NCBI GenBank assembly: GCA_037355855.1
Contig: CM074758.1
Span: 3,755,001 to 3,819,000, forward strand
Reading direction: 5' to 3'
Source: Pseudo-nitzschia pungens
Taxonomy: Eukaryota; Bacillariophyta; Bacillariophyceae; Bacillariales; Bacillariaceae
Length of the DNA stretch: 64,000 nt
Shown: one piece after another, positions 32,164-43,261 of the stretch
How positions within the stretch are numbered: position 1 is the stretch's first letter
Layout of the letters: every line of letters starts with the position of its first letter
Translations under genes and position numbers: made by a program
Notes under the pieces: model-generated
What the model was told of the DNA's origin: nothing
The model's database searches: none
What the model saw: the letters and a program-made list of their open reading frames with translations, nothing else

Positions 32164-35100
32164 GGCTCAAATCACTGACACTAGCATCATGACTGGAAGA
32201 GAATGCAATTGCAGCAACTCCAAGCCTCAATGCAGAGGCTGCATCTTCCCCACCACCGGCAGCAGGAACTGCAGTTGAGGACTCAGGAGAGGCCACAGGG
32301 AGGTCACCTGCCATGGCATCATGGGGAGGGTCAGGAACTTCAGGGGGAACAACAGGAGAGATACCAGGGGAGGCATCAGTCTTGGCCACATGGGTAGGAT
32401 CACCGCCAGGAGGAACAGCACCTGCAGGCGCTGAGGCCTGGACATCAGTGAGATTGGAAGTGCCGGTCGCTAAAGTATCCATGGATTGAGAATCATCAAA
32501 GCCTCCACCACCACTGTCAGCACGGGCTTGGAGGTTAAAGTGCAAATCCAGATCAAAAGTGAGATCAGGAGCAAGGTCAACTGACAAGTCATCATCAACA
32601 AGTTCCCAATCTCGTGCATCCCCATCACCAAAAAATGGAAGAGAGTTATCCTGCATTGGATCTGCAGCAGGTGCAGTTTCCACAACACAATTGACAGCAG
32701 CATCCCAATGGTAAGCTTCCATTTCAGTCAAGCACTCAGAAGAGAACCATTGTCTAACACAAGAACCATACTGAGCTTCCAGAAAAATAGGCAGGAAAGA
32801 CAACATGGCCGTTGCTTCAGCCTTGGTAGTGATGTTGTACAAAGCAAGGATCTCGCCTCGGTATGAACTGGTATCAACAGAAAGAAAAAGAGGCCATGAC
32901 CAATTGTCACGGGTTCTGATACCCAGAAGCACACTGCGCAGTGTCTTCAAACCCAGCCCTTGGCCCAAGTCAACTGGAAGATCAAGATCAACTACCCCCA
33001 GAACAGGAGCAGTTTCATGGCTCTCAATAAATTTGGCTTGGCGGTGCTTAGCCTGGCGAACAGTCTTGAGCTTGGAGGGGGGAAGAGGTCTGTCAGAAGG
33101 ATTGGTAGCTGTCTCAATAAACTTGTAGAATTTACCATCAGGTAAAGAGGCAATGTCTGAAGGTTTGCAACGGTTGAACTGGGCTTTGAGGAGCGTAACA
33201 GTTTGGGCGCGCTTTGTTGCATCACATAAAACATGAGCAGCCAGAACCGGATTGGGATCAGGAGTTCTGGAGTTGTCAAGGCTGATATTCTTCCTGATAA
33301 CAGCAATAGGACATGCCTGAAACCTGGGATGAGTCTGAAGCAATTCGTTGTAGTGGTCAAGATCAAAACTCTGCATGTAAGATCCAAGGAGAAAGCCACA
33401 GGTGACAATAACTGGGGCCTGTATGTGGTCATATTTCAGGTCCATATCACGGTCTCTGAGCCTCTGGAGCAATTGTGCTGAAAAGAGTTTCTCCAGGGAA
33501 GCACTGTGTCCCACAAAGAATCGTAGATGAGGAGCAGTTCTACTGCGAAGCCAGAGCTGAGCAACATACAATTCCAGGGTCTTCCTGTCAGGAAGTGTCG
33601 TCCAAAACTTGGTAACAGGCTTGGCCTTGGGGTTGAGCCTGGCTCTGGAGGGAAAAACATACAACACCAGGCGCTTGTCAACAGTCCATAGAAGATCCAA
33701 AGCTTCCTTGAGAGACTTGAGCAGCTCATCATATAGTTCCCCAGGGCGTTGTGACATCAACCTTGGAAGGGACAGAGTGACATAAGAACTATGAGAACAC
33801 TTGGTGCCAGCAGTGACATCCACTGGAGCTCTAGAATCACTGGAGCAAACCCCTCGGCGTTGGAGGAAATGCCCAGCAGAGGAGGACAAGACAGTAGCAT
33901 CACCACCACCAGGAAGAAAGGACACTGATTTGGAAGTGGAAGATTTGGAAGTGGAAGCATCATCAGCCACTGGTGGCGCAGGTGTAGGAGGGCGCTTCTT
34001 GAAATGCCAATGAGAACCAAGCACCTGATTGGCTGCCCACCATACTTTGCCTTCAGTACTAGGCAAAAGGTTGCCTTCACAATACAGGTCATCAAAACAC
34101 TCAGGAGACATCTTGACCAAACCAATAAGACATTGCTTCAGAGCCTGGCCAGGTGGTTGCTTGGTCCAGGCTGGGGCAGAGTCTTGAAAGCAAGCAGAGG
34201 CAATAGAAGCCAAGGAAGCTACAGAGGCATTGCGCCAGTCTGGAGTGTCCGGAAAAACCTGAGCATAAACAGGAGGGATGGCAGTCCGGCAAATATCATG
34301 GATGGATTTTTTGTCTTTACCCTCCTTCTTGCTGAAAAAGTGTGTGGGGCTTGGACACCCAGCCCATAACCGGGTACCAGTTGGAGATTTTCGAAAGGCA
34401 TGAATTGCAGATGGTATAGGAGACTTGCCAGAACAGGGACCCTTACCATAAAAACACCAGAAGAAGGAAGCGGAATGAGCCCTGTTGGCAGCAGCCAGAG
34501 CCTCCTGGCGTTGGGATTGGCGTGCTTGCTGCTGAGAGGGATCAGCTTTCTGGGCAGAGGAAAAGGCAAGAGTAGATTGCTTGAGGATGGATGAAGCAGG
34601 GACCTTGCCTGAGGTCCCAGAGCCCTTTGGTGTGTGTCTGGTCGTCTGTTGGCCTGGCAGCTGGGAGCCTGCCTGGTTGAATCCTGGCTGCTGGGAGCCT
34701 GGGGGCCGGGGTCCTGACTGCTGGGATCCCTGCGGCTGGGAGCCCTGCTGCTGGGAGCCTGAGGACTGGGAGCTTATCAGCTTGGGGTCTGACATCAAAG
34801 CACCTGACGACTGAGAGCCTGACAGAGTACCTGACTGCGGAGGACCTGACTCCTGGGAGCCTAGCTGAGAAGCTGTTGACAGAGAAGAAGTTTGCAAGGA
34901 ATCCCCTGGTGCAGAGTCCCCTGGTGCAGATTCCCCTGGTGCAGATTCAGTGCCAAGCATCTCAACATCAGAGAGCACACCTGCAGAAGAAGAAGTCTTC
35001 AAGGAATCCCCTGGAGCAGGTTCAGTGCCAAGCATATCAACATCAGAAAGCACACCTGCAGATGAGGACACAGAAGAAGATGAAGACATATCATCAACAG

Positions 35101-35350
35101 AAGACCCAGGCATAGAGGATGAAGAGGCTGATGAGGCAGAGGAAGAGGATGATCTGGTATCAAGAGTAGGAGAGGGAGTAGTAAGAGCAGAGGTGACACT
35201 AGAATGTCTTGGAGGGGTCTTTTGCACAAATGGGCGCTTGTGAGACCGAGTCCCAGAGGCAGACCTAGCAGAAGAAGGAGGTGTGGAAGATCTTTTCTTC
35301 CGGGAAGCTGTTTGGGAGGCGGGCCGCCCCTTAGTGGGAGGGGGAGACAT
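32084..35350 (-). CDS. LINE C ORF1 protein
   Basis: 1,088 residues from ATG at 35,350 (MSPPPTKGRPASQTASRKKR), the first ATG after the GC-rich repeats; the frame is open further upstream only because the repeats lack stops. N-terminal third is Ser/Gln/Gly-rich low complexity with SQ-SG-SQQ-G repeats. A folded-looking middle part starts near SFFWCFYGKGPCSGKSP and includes WWAANQVLGSHWHFKKR. No RRM, CCHC knuckle or esterase motif is visible. By position it should be the RNA-binding, particle-forming partner of ORF2; that is inference from family organisation. Confidence 0.7.
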   Translation of the reverse strand: MSPPPTKGRPASQTASRKKRSSTPPSSARSASGTRSHKRPFVQKTPPRHSSVTSALTTPSPTLDTRSSSSSASSASSSSMPGSSVDDMSSSSSVSSSAGVLSDVDMLGTEPAPGDSLKTSSSAGVLSDVEMLGTESAPGESAPGDSAPGDSLQTSSLSTASQLGSQESGPPQSGTLSGSQSSGALMSDPKLISSQSSGSQQQGSQPQGSQQSGPRPPGSQQPGFNQAGSQLPGQQTTRHTPKGSGTSGKVPASSILKQSTLAFSSAQKADPSQQQARQSQRQEALAAANRAHSASFFWCFYGKGPCSGKSPIPSAIHAFRKSPTGTRLWAGCPSPTHFFSKKEGKDKKSIHDICRTAIPPVYAQVFPDTPDWRNASVASLASIASACFQDSAPAWTKQPPGQALKQCLIGLVKMSPECFDDLYCEGNLLPSTEGKVWWAANQVLGSHWHFKKRPPTPAPPVADDASTSKSSTSKSVSFLPGGGDATVLSSSAGHFLQRRGVCSSDSRAPVDVTAGTKCSHSSYVTLSLPRLMSQRPGELYDELLKSLKEALDLLWTVDKRLVLYVFPSRARLNPKAKPVTKFWTTLPDRKTLELYVAQLWLRSRTAPHLRFFVGHSASLEKLFSAQLLQRLRDRDMDLKYDHIQAPVIVTCGFLLGSYMQSFDLDHYNELLQTHPRFQACPIAVIRKNISLDNSRTPDPNPVLAAHVLCDATKRAQTVTLLKAQFNRCKPSDIASLPDGKFYKFIETATNPSDRPLPPSKLKTVRQAKHRQAKFIESHETAPVLGVVDLDLPVDLGQGLGLKTLRSVLLGIRTRDNWSWPLFLSVDTSSYRGEILALYNITTKAEATAMLSFLPIFLEAQYGSCVRQWFSSECLTEMEAYHWDAAVNCVVETAPAADPMQDNSLPFFGDGDARDWELVDDDLSVDLAPDLTFDLDLHFNLQARADSGGGGFDDSQSMDTLATGTSNLTDVQASAPAGAVPPGGDPTHVAKTDASPGISPVVPPEVPDPPHDAMAGDLPVASPESSTAVPAAGGGEDAASALRLGVAAIAFSSSHDASVSDLSHANVSTKSAPATLPSVRQTRFPSDHG

Positions 35351-37160
35351 TGAAAGGAGAAGCACCGGTTGAAGACAAAGGCCGGGGCAGGAGAAGAACC
35401 GGTTGAGAGCAAAGCAACAACTGAAAAGCAGGCAATTGGGTGTTGGACCAACAGCAGACACGCCTCTTGGATGTGCAAGTGCCAGGTGATGACAAAGGCC
35501 GGAGCAGGTGAAGCACCGGTTGAGGGCAAAGGCCGGGGCAGGAGAAGCACCGGTGGAGGGCAATCAACAGCAGAAAACCTCCAGTGGAGTGAGGGAGCAC
35601 CAACTGAAACGCCGCGCTTGAATGGAGAAGTACCCGGTGTTAACAAAGGCCGGGGCAGGAGAAGCACCGGTTGATGACAAAGGCCGGGGCAGGAGAAGCA
35701 CCGGGTGAGGGCAAAGCAACAACTGGAAAGCAGGCAATTGGGTGTTGGACCAACAGCAGACACGCCTCTTGGATGTGCAAGTGCCAGGTGATGACAAAGG
35801 CCGGAGCAGGTGAAGCACCGGTTGAGGGCAAAGGCCGGGGCAGGAGAAGCACCGGTGGAGGGCAATCAACAGCAGAAAACCTCCAGTGGAGTGAGGGAGC
35901 ACCAACTGAAACGCCGCGCTTGAATGGAGAAGTACCCGGTGTTAACAAAGGCCGGGGCAGGAGAAGCACCGGTTGAAGACAAAGGCCGGGGCAGGAGAAG
36001 CACCGGGTGAGGGCAAAGCAACAACTGAAAAGCAGGCAATTGGGTGTTGGACCAACAGCAGACACGCCTCTTGGATGTGCAAGTGCCAGGTGAAGACAAA
36101 GGCTGGGGCAGGTGAAGCACCGGTTGATGACAAAGGCCGGGGCAGGAGAAGCACTGGTTGAGGGCAAACAACAGCTGAAAAGCAAGCAAGTGGGTGCTGG
36201 ACCAACAGCAGACACGCTTCTTGGATGTGCAAGTGCCAGGTGATGAAAAGGCTGGAGCAGGTGAAGCACCGGTTGAGGGCAAATGCCGGGGCAGGAGAAG
36301 CACCGGTGGAGGGCAATCAACAGCAGAAAACCTCCAGTGGAGTGCAGGAGCACCAACGGAAACGCCGCGCTTGAATGGAGAAGTACCCGGTGTTGACAAA
36401 GGCCGGGGCAGGAGAGGACCGGTTGATGACAAAGGCCGGGGCAGGAGAAGCACCGGTTGAGAGCAAAGGCCGGGGCAGGAGAAGCACCGGTTGAGAGCAA
36501 AGCAACAACTGAAAAGCAGGCAATTGGGTGTTGGACCAACAGCAGACACGCCTCTTGGATGTGCAAGTGCCAGGTGATGACAAAGGCCGGAGCAGGGGAA
36601 ACACCGGTTGAGGGCAAAGGCCGGGGCAGGAGAAGCACCGGTGGAGGGCAAATCAACAGCAGAAAACCTCCAGTGGAGTGCAGGAGCACCAACGGAAACG
36701 CCGCGCTTGAATGGAGAAGTACCCGGTGTTGACAAAGGCCGGGGCAGGAGAAGCACCGGTTGATGACAAAGGCCGGGGTAGGAGAAGCACCGGTTGATGA
36801 CAAAGGCCGGGGCAGGAGAAGCACCGGGTGAGGGCAAACAACAGCTGAAAAGCAAGCAATTGGGTGCTGGACCAACAGCAGACACGCCTCTTGGATGTGC
36901 AAGTGCCAGGTGACGAAAAAGGCTGGGGCAGGAGAAGCACCGGTTGAGGGCAAAGGCCGGGGCAGGAGAAGCACCAATGGAGGGCAATCAACAGCTGAAA
37001 AGCAGGCAGTTGGGAGTTGGACCAACAGCAGACACGCCTCTTGGATGTGCAAGTGCCCGGTGATGACAAAGGCCGGGGCAGGAGAAGCACCGGTTGAGGG
37101 CAAATCAACAAACTGAAAAGCACCTGTTGGGAGACAAAAGCCGGGGCAGTATAAACACCA
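35351..37160 (-). repeat. GC-rich minisatellite 5' region of LINE C
   Basis: About 30-bp core AAGGCCGGGGCAGGAGAAGC (plus strand) with ACCGGTTGA endings, arranged in higher-order units of about 300 bp; CCCGGTGTTAACAAAGGCC recurs at about 35,635 and 35,937 (302 bp), with variants at about 36,387 and 36,725. On the minus strand all three frames are nearly free of stops, which creates long spurious frames (up to 545 codons). This resembles the monomer arrays that act as promoters in some animal L1 elements. Confidence 0.8.
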
Positions 37161-38206
37161 GTGTAGTGCAGAGGCCACAATAGAAACGCCGCTTGGGTGC
37201 AGAAATGCCAGGTGATAGGTTGTATGCTGGGAAACAGGGTACAGCAGCAACAACAGGTCCAGTGTTGGTCTGAACAAGGAAAAGCTCCAGGGGAACCAAA
37301 AGAAAAGACTGGAGCACTACCAGAAGAGTCACAGTCGAAACCCACAGAGGTGCTCTGGGGGTACAGAATTTAGAAACTCCAGTAGACCACTGCAAATCGT
37401 GTAGATACTGGAATAAGTCCAAGTGGTAGACTTAAGCACCAGGGAGCAGAGGACTGGCTTGAAAACAAGGACCTTGAGCGAGACACTTAGGGACCAGGGA
37501 AGCTGCTTGCTGGCAAACAGGGGCTTTAGTAGAAACACTTAGGAACCGGGGGATATCAATGGCAGGGCACACTTAAAAGGCTCAGGAGGGAACTTGAAGT
37601 TCAAACTCGCAAGTACTTATAAGTGGAAACAGTATCAAGGGGCAATTGGCTTGAAAACAGGGACCTTGAGCGAGACACTTAGGGAACAGGGAAGCAGTGG
37701 AAACAGTATCCAGGGGCAATCGGCTTGAAAACAGGGACCTTGAGCGAGACACTTAGGGACCAGGGAAGCTGCTTGCTTGAAAACAAGGGCTTTAGTAGAA
37801 ACACCTAGGGACCAGGGGGAGGCTTGTGTCTTGAAAACAGTGTCGAACTTGAAGTTCAAGTTGGGGTTGCTTAAGAGCGAAAACACTTAGGGAACAGGGA
37901 ACTCGCGAACACTTAGGGACCAGGGGAATTGTAGTCTTGAAAACAAGGGGCAGTAGTAGCTGTAGTCTTGGAAACAAGAGTGCAATAAGTAGGAGGTACT
38001 TAGGGATCGGTTGGTCTTGGCTTGAAAACAGGTGTAGTAGGGGGAGCCTTAAGCAAAACACTTAGGGACTAGGGGGCTTGGCTAGGAAACAGGGGTACTC
38101 TTAAGTGATAAACACTTAAGGAGTAGTGGGCAGTTGGCTTGAAAACAGGGGGAACTGGAAGGTGATATGCTCGTGCGAGCTTGATAGTACTTGTAAAGAC
38201 TTAGGG
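37161..38206 (-). repeat. Irregular tandem repeats upstream of LINE C minisatellite
   Basis: Units of about 60-110 bp containing GGCTTGAAAACAGGG and ACACTTAGGGACCAGGG. CTTGAAAACAG is the reverse complement of CTGTTTTCAAG, the core word of the 150-bp repeats in D and of the repeats in I and in 60,435-61,150, so all these elements share one 5' repeat family. No gene. Confidence 0.7.
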
Positions 38207-39997
38207 AACACCTATCCAGACCTTAACAAGCCCTTTGAACTGTATACTGATGCCTCCGACCTACAACTAGGCGCTGCCATAATACAAGATGGCAAGCCTA
38301 TAGCATATTGGTCCAAGAAACTATCTGATGCCCAAAATAACTATACTACTATGGAGAAAGAACTCCTCGCAATAGTACTCTGCTGCAAAGAGTACAGAAA
38401 GATGCTCCTCAGTGGTGTTATCAATGTATACACTGACCATAAGAACCTTACCTTCCGAACCCTTTCAGTCCAACGAGTCCTCCGGTGGAGGCTATTCCTT
38501 GAAGAATTTGGTGTCAACCTCACCTATGTGGAAGGCAAGAAGAATGTTCTTGCTGACGCCTTCTCCAGGCTCCCCCGGATGGATCCACCTACTGTGGGGA
38601 AGAAAGAAGCCCTTGGTAAGGGCACTCTTATTGATTTTTTGAAACTTGAAGTTGCCAAGCAAGATGAAGAACTGTTCCTAGCAGAATTCCCGAACCTATT
38701 CCAGCACTTATGCAATGACGCAGACCATGAATTACAAGCCTGTTTGCTGAACAATGAGTGCCTAGTCAATCTACCAAACACAATAGACATGGAATGCCCG
38801 GTAAACTACTCCAAGGTCTATCTCCATCAGCAGAAAGATCCAACCATCAAGTTCAAGATTCAATCCAAGGCATTCTTCTACCAAGAATTGCAGGGCAATA
38901 ACATCCTCTGCTACGCCAACCAATCCAATCCAGACAATTGGAGAATCTACATACCAAGCTCTCTCTCGAATGATACCATCAAGTGGTACCATCTTCTGTT
39001 GGGTCATTGTGGATCCACCAGATTATATAAAACCATCTCAGCCAGATTCTATGCAGACAACCTATCAGATCTATGAAGGTCCTACATTTGCCCTGATAAT
39101 TGCATCCAATACAAGAGCAGGCAAGCCAAATATGGTAAGCTTCCCCCCAAGGAAGCACCAGTATCTCCATTCGATGAAGTCCATGTGGACCTCATAGGAC
39201 CATGGAAGATTACAGCTCAAAACAAGACCTACAACTTCAAGGCCCTCACCTGTATTGATCCAGTCACCAATCTACTCGAAATCAACTGGATCAGGGATAA
39301 GTCCTCTCAGCATGTCTCTGATCAATTTAAGAACTGTTGGCTCTCAAGATACCCCAGACCTAACAGGTGTATCCATGACAATGGTGGAGAGTTCCTAGGA
39401 GCTGAATTCCAAATGACGCTCAAGCAATATGGAATTCAAGCAGTCCCCACTACAGTGAAGAATCCTCAAGCCAACGCCATCTGCGAGCGAGTACATCATA
39501 CAGTGGCTGATATCCTACAAGTCCTAGTACATGTCAATCCTCCACAAGCTAACACCAGAGCCACTCAGCTCATGGATAACGCCCTAGCCACATGCATGCA
39601 TGCCTCTCGATGCGCGGTCAGTTCATCCTTACAAGCTTCTCCGGGCTCCCTAGTCTTCAACAGGGACATGATGATAGACTTGCCACTAACGTCCAACCTA
39701 TTAGCCCTCAAGCAGCTTCGGCAACAAGGAATCAACAAAGCGCTGCTCAGGGACAATGCCAAGAGAATAGAACATACCTTTAGAATCAATGATAAGGTAT
39801 GGCTGCAAGAGCCAGACCCAGACAAGCTACAGCCCCGAAGAACAGGACCTTTTACGATTACACAAGTCAATGACAATGGTACAGTGAAACTGCAGAAAGC
39901 TCCCTCAATAGTCGAAACAGTGAACATCCGGAAGCTAACTCCTTATAAGGAGCCGGAGCCGGAGTCGGAGTCGACGACCATTCATTGGGCAGCTTAA
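38207..39997 (+). CDS. pol: Pol of element B, second part (RNase H, integrase)
   Basis: Begins [18 protein letters not shown], repeating about 36 codons already present before LINE C but with about 13 percent base differences. Then RNase H (MEKELLAIVL, VYTDHKNLTF, ADAFSRLP) and integrase (WYHLLLGHCG, VHVDLIGPW, CIHDNGGEF, NPQANAICER) and a GPF module. One premature TGA at 39,074-39,076 stands where F has TGC. The stop at 39,995-39,997 is followed by a 29-bp spacer to the 3' LTR. Confidence 0.85.
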
Positions 39998-40026
39998 GAT
40001 AGGATTCGTTCAATCATGAGGCACTA

Positions 40027-40309
40027 TGTGACATGCTAGCGTAGCGAGCATGAATCACGATTAAATAATTAACCGAATCCCACATACAAGCCGCCTGGCT
40101 TTAAGTATAAGAGCTGACCGGTGTTTGAATTTCAATTCAAACTGTACGCCGGACACCCCAGCAATGCATGTGTGCCGATATTCAAATAGTAGCGAGGCAC
40201 GCTTGCAAATATTCAAACGTTCACACAAAAAACTAAAATGCTCTCTTGAGAGTTAACGATTAGTCACAATTTTCATACTACTCCAAATTTTCTACTTTAG
40301 AGTGTAACA
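40027..40309 (+). repeat. 3' LTR of element B
   Basis: 283 bp, nearly identical to the 5' LTR at 22,272-22,556. The stretch just before it (CAATCATGAGGCACTA) is not a strong polypurine tract. Confidence 0.9.
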
Positions 40310-40774
40310 CGACAAACTCAAGGAAAGAGTTATGGAGTGGTACCACACCATGTTGGTCCACCCTGGAGAAAAGAGGATGGAACAGAGCATACGCTCAGTG
40401 TTCACCTGGAAAGGTCTGAGGAAGGACGTCCAGGACCTCTGCAAGCACTGCCACACGTGTCAGATGTTTAAGAAAAGTGGCCAGAAGAAATACAAACTGC
40501 TACCGGAGAAAACAGCTGAGGTAACCAAATGGCAGAGGGTCAATGTAGATCTCTGGGGACCTGCAACTGTCCACAAAAAAAAAGGTAAAGACTACCAAAT
40601 TCACATCCTCACCATGGTGGACCCAGTAACCGGATGGTTTGAACTGGCTCACCTGAATGACTCCCCAAATGCAGCAGAAACTCAACGATTGTTGTACAGT
40701 ACCTGGCTAGCAAGATATCCACGCCCAAAGGAAATTGGCTTTGATGGCGGGAGTGAGTTCAAAGCAGAGTTCCA
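40310..40774 (+). pseudogene. Integrase of element A, first part (after insertion B)
   Basis: Resumes the frame interrupted at 22,271. Shows the HHCC zinc-binding domain (MEWYHTMLVHPGEKRMEQ ... LCKHCHTCQMF), the first catalytic Asp in VNVDLWGP and the second in EIGFDGGSEF, just before the break by insertion D. About 150 residues. Confidence 0.8.
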
Positions 40775-42698
40775 CAATTTGCGCGAAGCGCATTTTGTCC
40801 GACGTTCCGATGTTCCAGTACTAAAAATACGTAGATTTCTACACAACTTTACCATGCGATATCTCGCTCCCTTTTACACCCCCAATCACAACCCCAGGAC
40901 CTACATGTATTAACCAAGACCTGCGCTCTTCGTTTCTGCTATCGGTTCAGTTGCTGTCTGCTTCTTTTGGTTGATTTGGTTGCCAATTCACCACTCGGCC
41001 GATCGATCGAGCAGCAGCAACAGCACCAAAACAAAACCGACACATAATTTTCTACAGCAATTCCAGTACAGATTCTACCGTACAGCAAAACCGACAACAC
41101 CCTACGACAGGTACATGTCTATTGCTTCGATCTGTTTCCCAGCTCCATTCCAAGGCCCCTAAGTATATCTTATACTTAATGTTCTACACTGTTTCCAAGC
41201 TGCTTAAGTGATTCTCACTTAATGTTCTACATTCTTCGAAGTTCCTTGCTGAGTCCTCTTAAGTCTTTTCAAGTCGAAGTTCACGAACAGCCCCTTCCAC
41301 TGTAGGAATCTTTTTTTCTAAAAAGAAATTCTGTCATCTGTTTTCAAGTCCATTGCCCTGCTGGACCCTAAGTGTTTTTCACTTATGGTCCTACTGTTTC
41401 TTGACCCAAGCCCCAAAGCCGCTAAGTACAGCTCGCTTAGGGCTCGACTACCTACATATACCTCCCAGATGTACTGTATAAATGTCATCTGTTTCCAAGT
41501 CTACTGCCCTGATGGACCCTAAGTGTTTTCGCTTATGGTCCTACTGTTTCCTGACCCAAGCCCCAAAGCCACTAAGTACAGTTTGCTTAAGGCTCCACCA
41601 CCTACATAACCCTCTCAGGTGTACAGTATAAATGTCATCTGTTTCCAAGTCTACTGCCCTGCTGGACCATAAGTGTTTTCGCTTATGGTCCTACTGTTTC
41701 CTTACCCAAGCCCCAAAGCCGCTAAGTACAGCTCGCTTAAGGCTCTCCTACCTACATATACCTCTCAGATGCATTCTTCAACTGTCATCTGTTTTCAAGA
41801 CTACTGCCCTGCTGGACCATAAGTGTTCTCACTTAAGGTCCTACTATTTCCTGACCCAAGCCCCAAAGCCGCTAAGTACAGCTTGCTTAAGGCTCTCCTA
41901 CCTACATAACCCTCTCAGATGCACACTTCAACTGTCATCTGTTTTCAAGTCTACTGCCCTGATAGTCCATAACTGTTTTCGATAATGGACCTACTGTTTT
42001 TATGACCCAAGCCCCACAGCTGCTAAGTACATGTTACTTAACGCTTCACCACCATTATATACCCCTCCAGTTCACAGTACAGCAGAGACCTGTTTTCAAG
42101 CCTACAGCCCTGATGGTCCATAAGTGTTATCACTTAGAGCCCCTGTTTCCAAGCTACTACAGGAGAGCAAGTTCAAGTTCGAACAGAAGGCCAGCTGTTA
42201 CGAATTTGAATTTGGTAGTAGGCTCCACCGCCTCTACGTGTTTCCTCTACGTGTTTCCTACTACGAAGTTCGAACAGAAGGACAGCTGTTACGAATTTGG
42301 TAGTAGGCTCCGTACTATATGTACCATACAGTGGTAAGGAATGTGTTTGGGGCACTCGCATTACTGATGCTGCAATACAGCATGCAGCGACCAGGGACAG
42401 TTTTGCTTGTGTTTTCCCTTTCACGTTCTTGTTACCCCGTCTCCTGTACGCTTTGCAACAGCTGTGTCTGTTGTGCTCTGGACTGGTTCATTTTTTTCCT
42501 GTTTCTTACCAAGGTTCGTTTGCAAAATAGCCGTCTTTACAACCTGGGGCCTATTCCCCATGGTTGAGGCGGCGCGTCGTTCTACAACTTGGGGCCTAAC
42601 CTCTCTTCGATTGAGGCGACGATAAAGTCTGGTTACAGACTGAGTAGCTTTTAACCACCTTCGGTGGATTTTCCTACTTAAATAAGTATATTATTATT
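40775..42698 (+). mobile_element. LINE-like non-autonomous insertion D, 19-bp target duplication
   Basis: Flanked by AGTTCAAAGCAGAGTTCCA at 40,756-40,774 and 42,699-42,717, a 19-bp TSD typical of LINE-mediated insertion. It starts with CAATTTGCGCGAAGCGCATT (hairpin TGCGC-GAA-GCGCA), then carries a 150-bp tandem array and ends with the LINE 3' module: AGTCTGGTTACAGACT hairpin, CCACC-TTC-GGTGG hairpin and a TATTATTATT tail. No coding sequence of LINE type. Same family as I. Confidence 0.88.
41333..42160 (+). repeat. 150-bp tandem repeats inside D
   Basis: GTCATCTGTTT recurs at 41,333, 41,484, 41,634, 41,784 and 41,934, spacing 150-151 bp, with degenerate copies after. Each unit has a stem such as CCATAAG-TGTTTTCG-CTTATGG and a CTAAGTACAG...CTTAAGG element; the stems change between units but mostly keep pairing. 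Confidence 0.85.
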
Positions 42699-43261
42699 AG
42701 TTCAAAGCAGAGTTCCAAGAGCTGTGTGAGAACACAATGCTGTATTGGAGAGGATCCCCCAAGTGCTGAAGGATTTCTTATTATCCTTTAACTTGGAGCA
42801 AAGGGACCTCCATGAGAAGGACCCTTTTGAGGAGTTCACCACCAAGGCAGCGTATGCTATCAGAAGCACCATCCACACCACGTTGGGGTACTCTCCAGCA
42901 CAGCTGGTGTTTGGAAGGGACATGTTTATGCCGGTGAACTTCCCAGTGGATTGGGAAGCAATCCAAGCAAGGAAGCAGAAAAGCATCCACAAGAGCAACA
43001 ACAGGGAGAACCGGAAGAGGATCCCTCATGTCTACAAAGAAGGAGACTATGTAACCCTGGAAAGGAAGGGCATTATTCCAAAACTATCCTTCCCATGGCA
43101 AGGACCTTACAAGGTGCTCAAGGCCCATTGACAATGGAACTGTAACTATAGAAACTGCTCCCTTTGTAACCGATCGGGTTAACATCACGAGAGTCCATCC
43201 CTATTATTGCAGGAATGACACTAAAATGGAGGAGTAATCATGACAGTACCATGGAGGAGCA
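42699..43261 (+). pseudogene. Integrase of element A, last part (after insertion D)
   Basis: Continues with EFKAEFQELCEN, then joins directly to N-A-V-L-E-R-I-P-Q-V-L in another frame. About 20 codons around the catalytic Glu region have been deleted, between GTGAGAAC and AATGCTG near 42,727-42,737. Then come RDMFMPVNFPVDWE and the GPY/F-type C-terminal module (FPWQGPYKVLKAH), followed by a frame change and the 3' end. A purine-rich stretch (ATGGAGGAG) before the 3' LTR could be the polypurine tract. Confidence 0.75.

Larger units (their letters stand above)
25952..38206 (-). mobile_element. LINE (non-LTR retrotransposon) C, about 12 kb
   Basis: Minus strand, 5' end right. Order: irregular ACTTAGGGACC repeats (37,161-38,206), GC-rich minisatellite (35,351-37,160), ORF1, ORF2 with endonuclease, RT and RNase H, and a 3' UTR with two hairpins and an AATAAT tail (25,952-26,030). 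No clean target duplication flanks it: the sequence on both sides is the same region of gypsy pol, but diverged. The 5' end lacks the terminal TGCGC hairpin seen in the D/I family, so it may be truncated. Confidence 0.85.
22272..40309 (+). mobile_element. Gypsy-type LTR retrotransposon B, containing LINE C
   Basis: LTRs 22,272-22,556 and 40,027-40,309 (TGTGACA...TGTAACA) differ by about one substitution and two single-base length changes. Flanks are CAACA (22,267-22,271) and CGACA (40,310-40,314), a target duplication with one later change; removing B restores A's frame. Gag and Pol lie in one frame separated by a single TGA. Pol is interrupted by LINE C (25,952-38,206), and the two Pol pieces overlap by about 110 bp of diverged sequence. 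Confidence 0.85.

Noticed and set aside
35351..37160. Regularly spaced direct repeats resembling a CRISPR array
   Set aside because: Spacers are themselves repeats, unit sizes vary, and the context is the 5' region of a eukaryotic LINE. No cas genes.
34999..37277. Very long minus-strand frames (545, 373 and 288 codons) rich in Cys, Pro and Leu, plus several plus-strand frames
   Set aside because: They lie in the GC-rich minisatellite; all frames of the minus strand are open because the unit lacks stop words. Repeat composition, not genes.
25843..38316. Reading the 110-bp repeat around LINE C as a target-site duplication
   Set aside because: About 13 percent divergence is incompatible with near-identical LTRs of the host element B.
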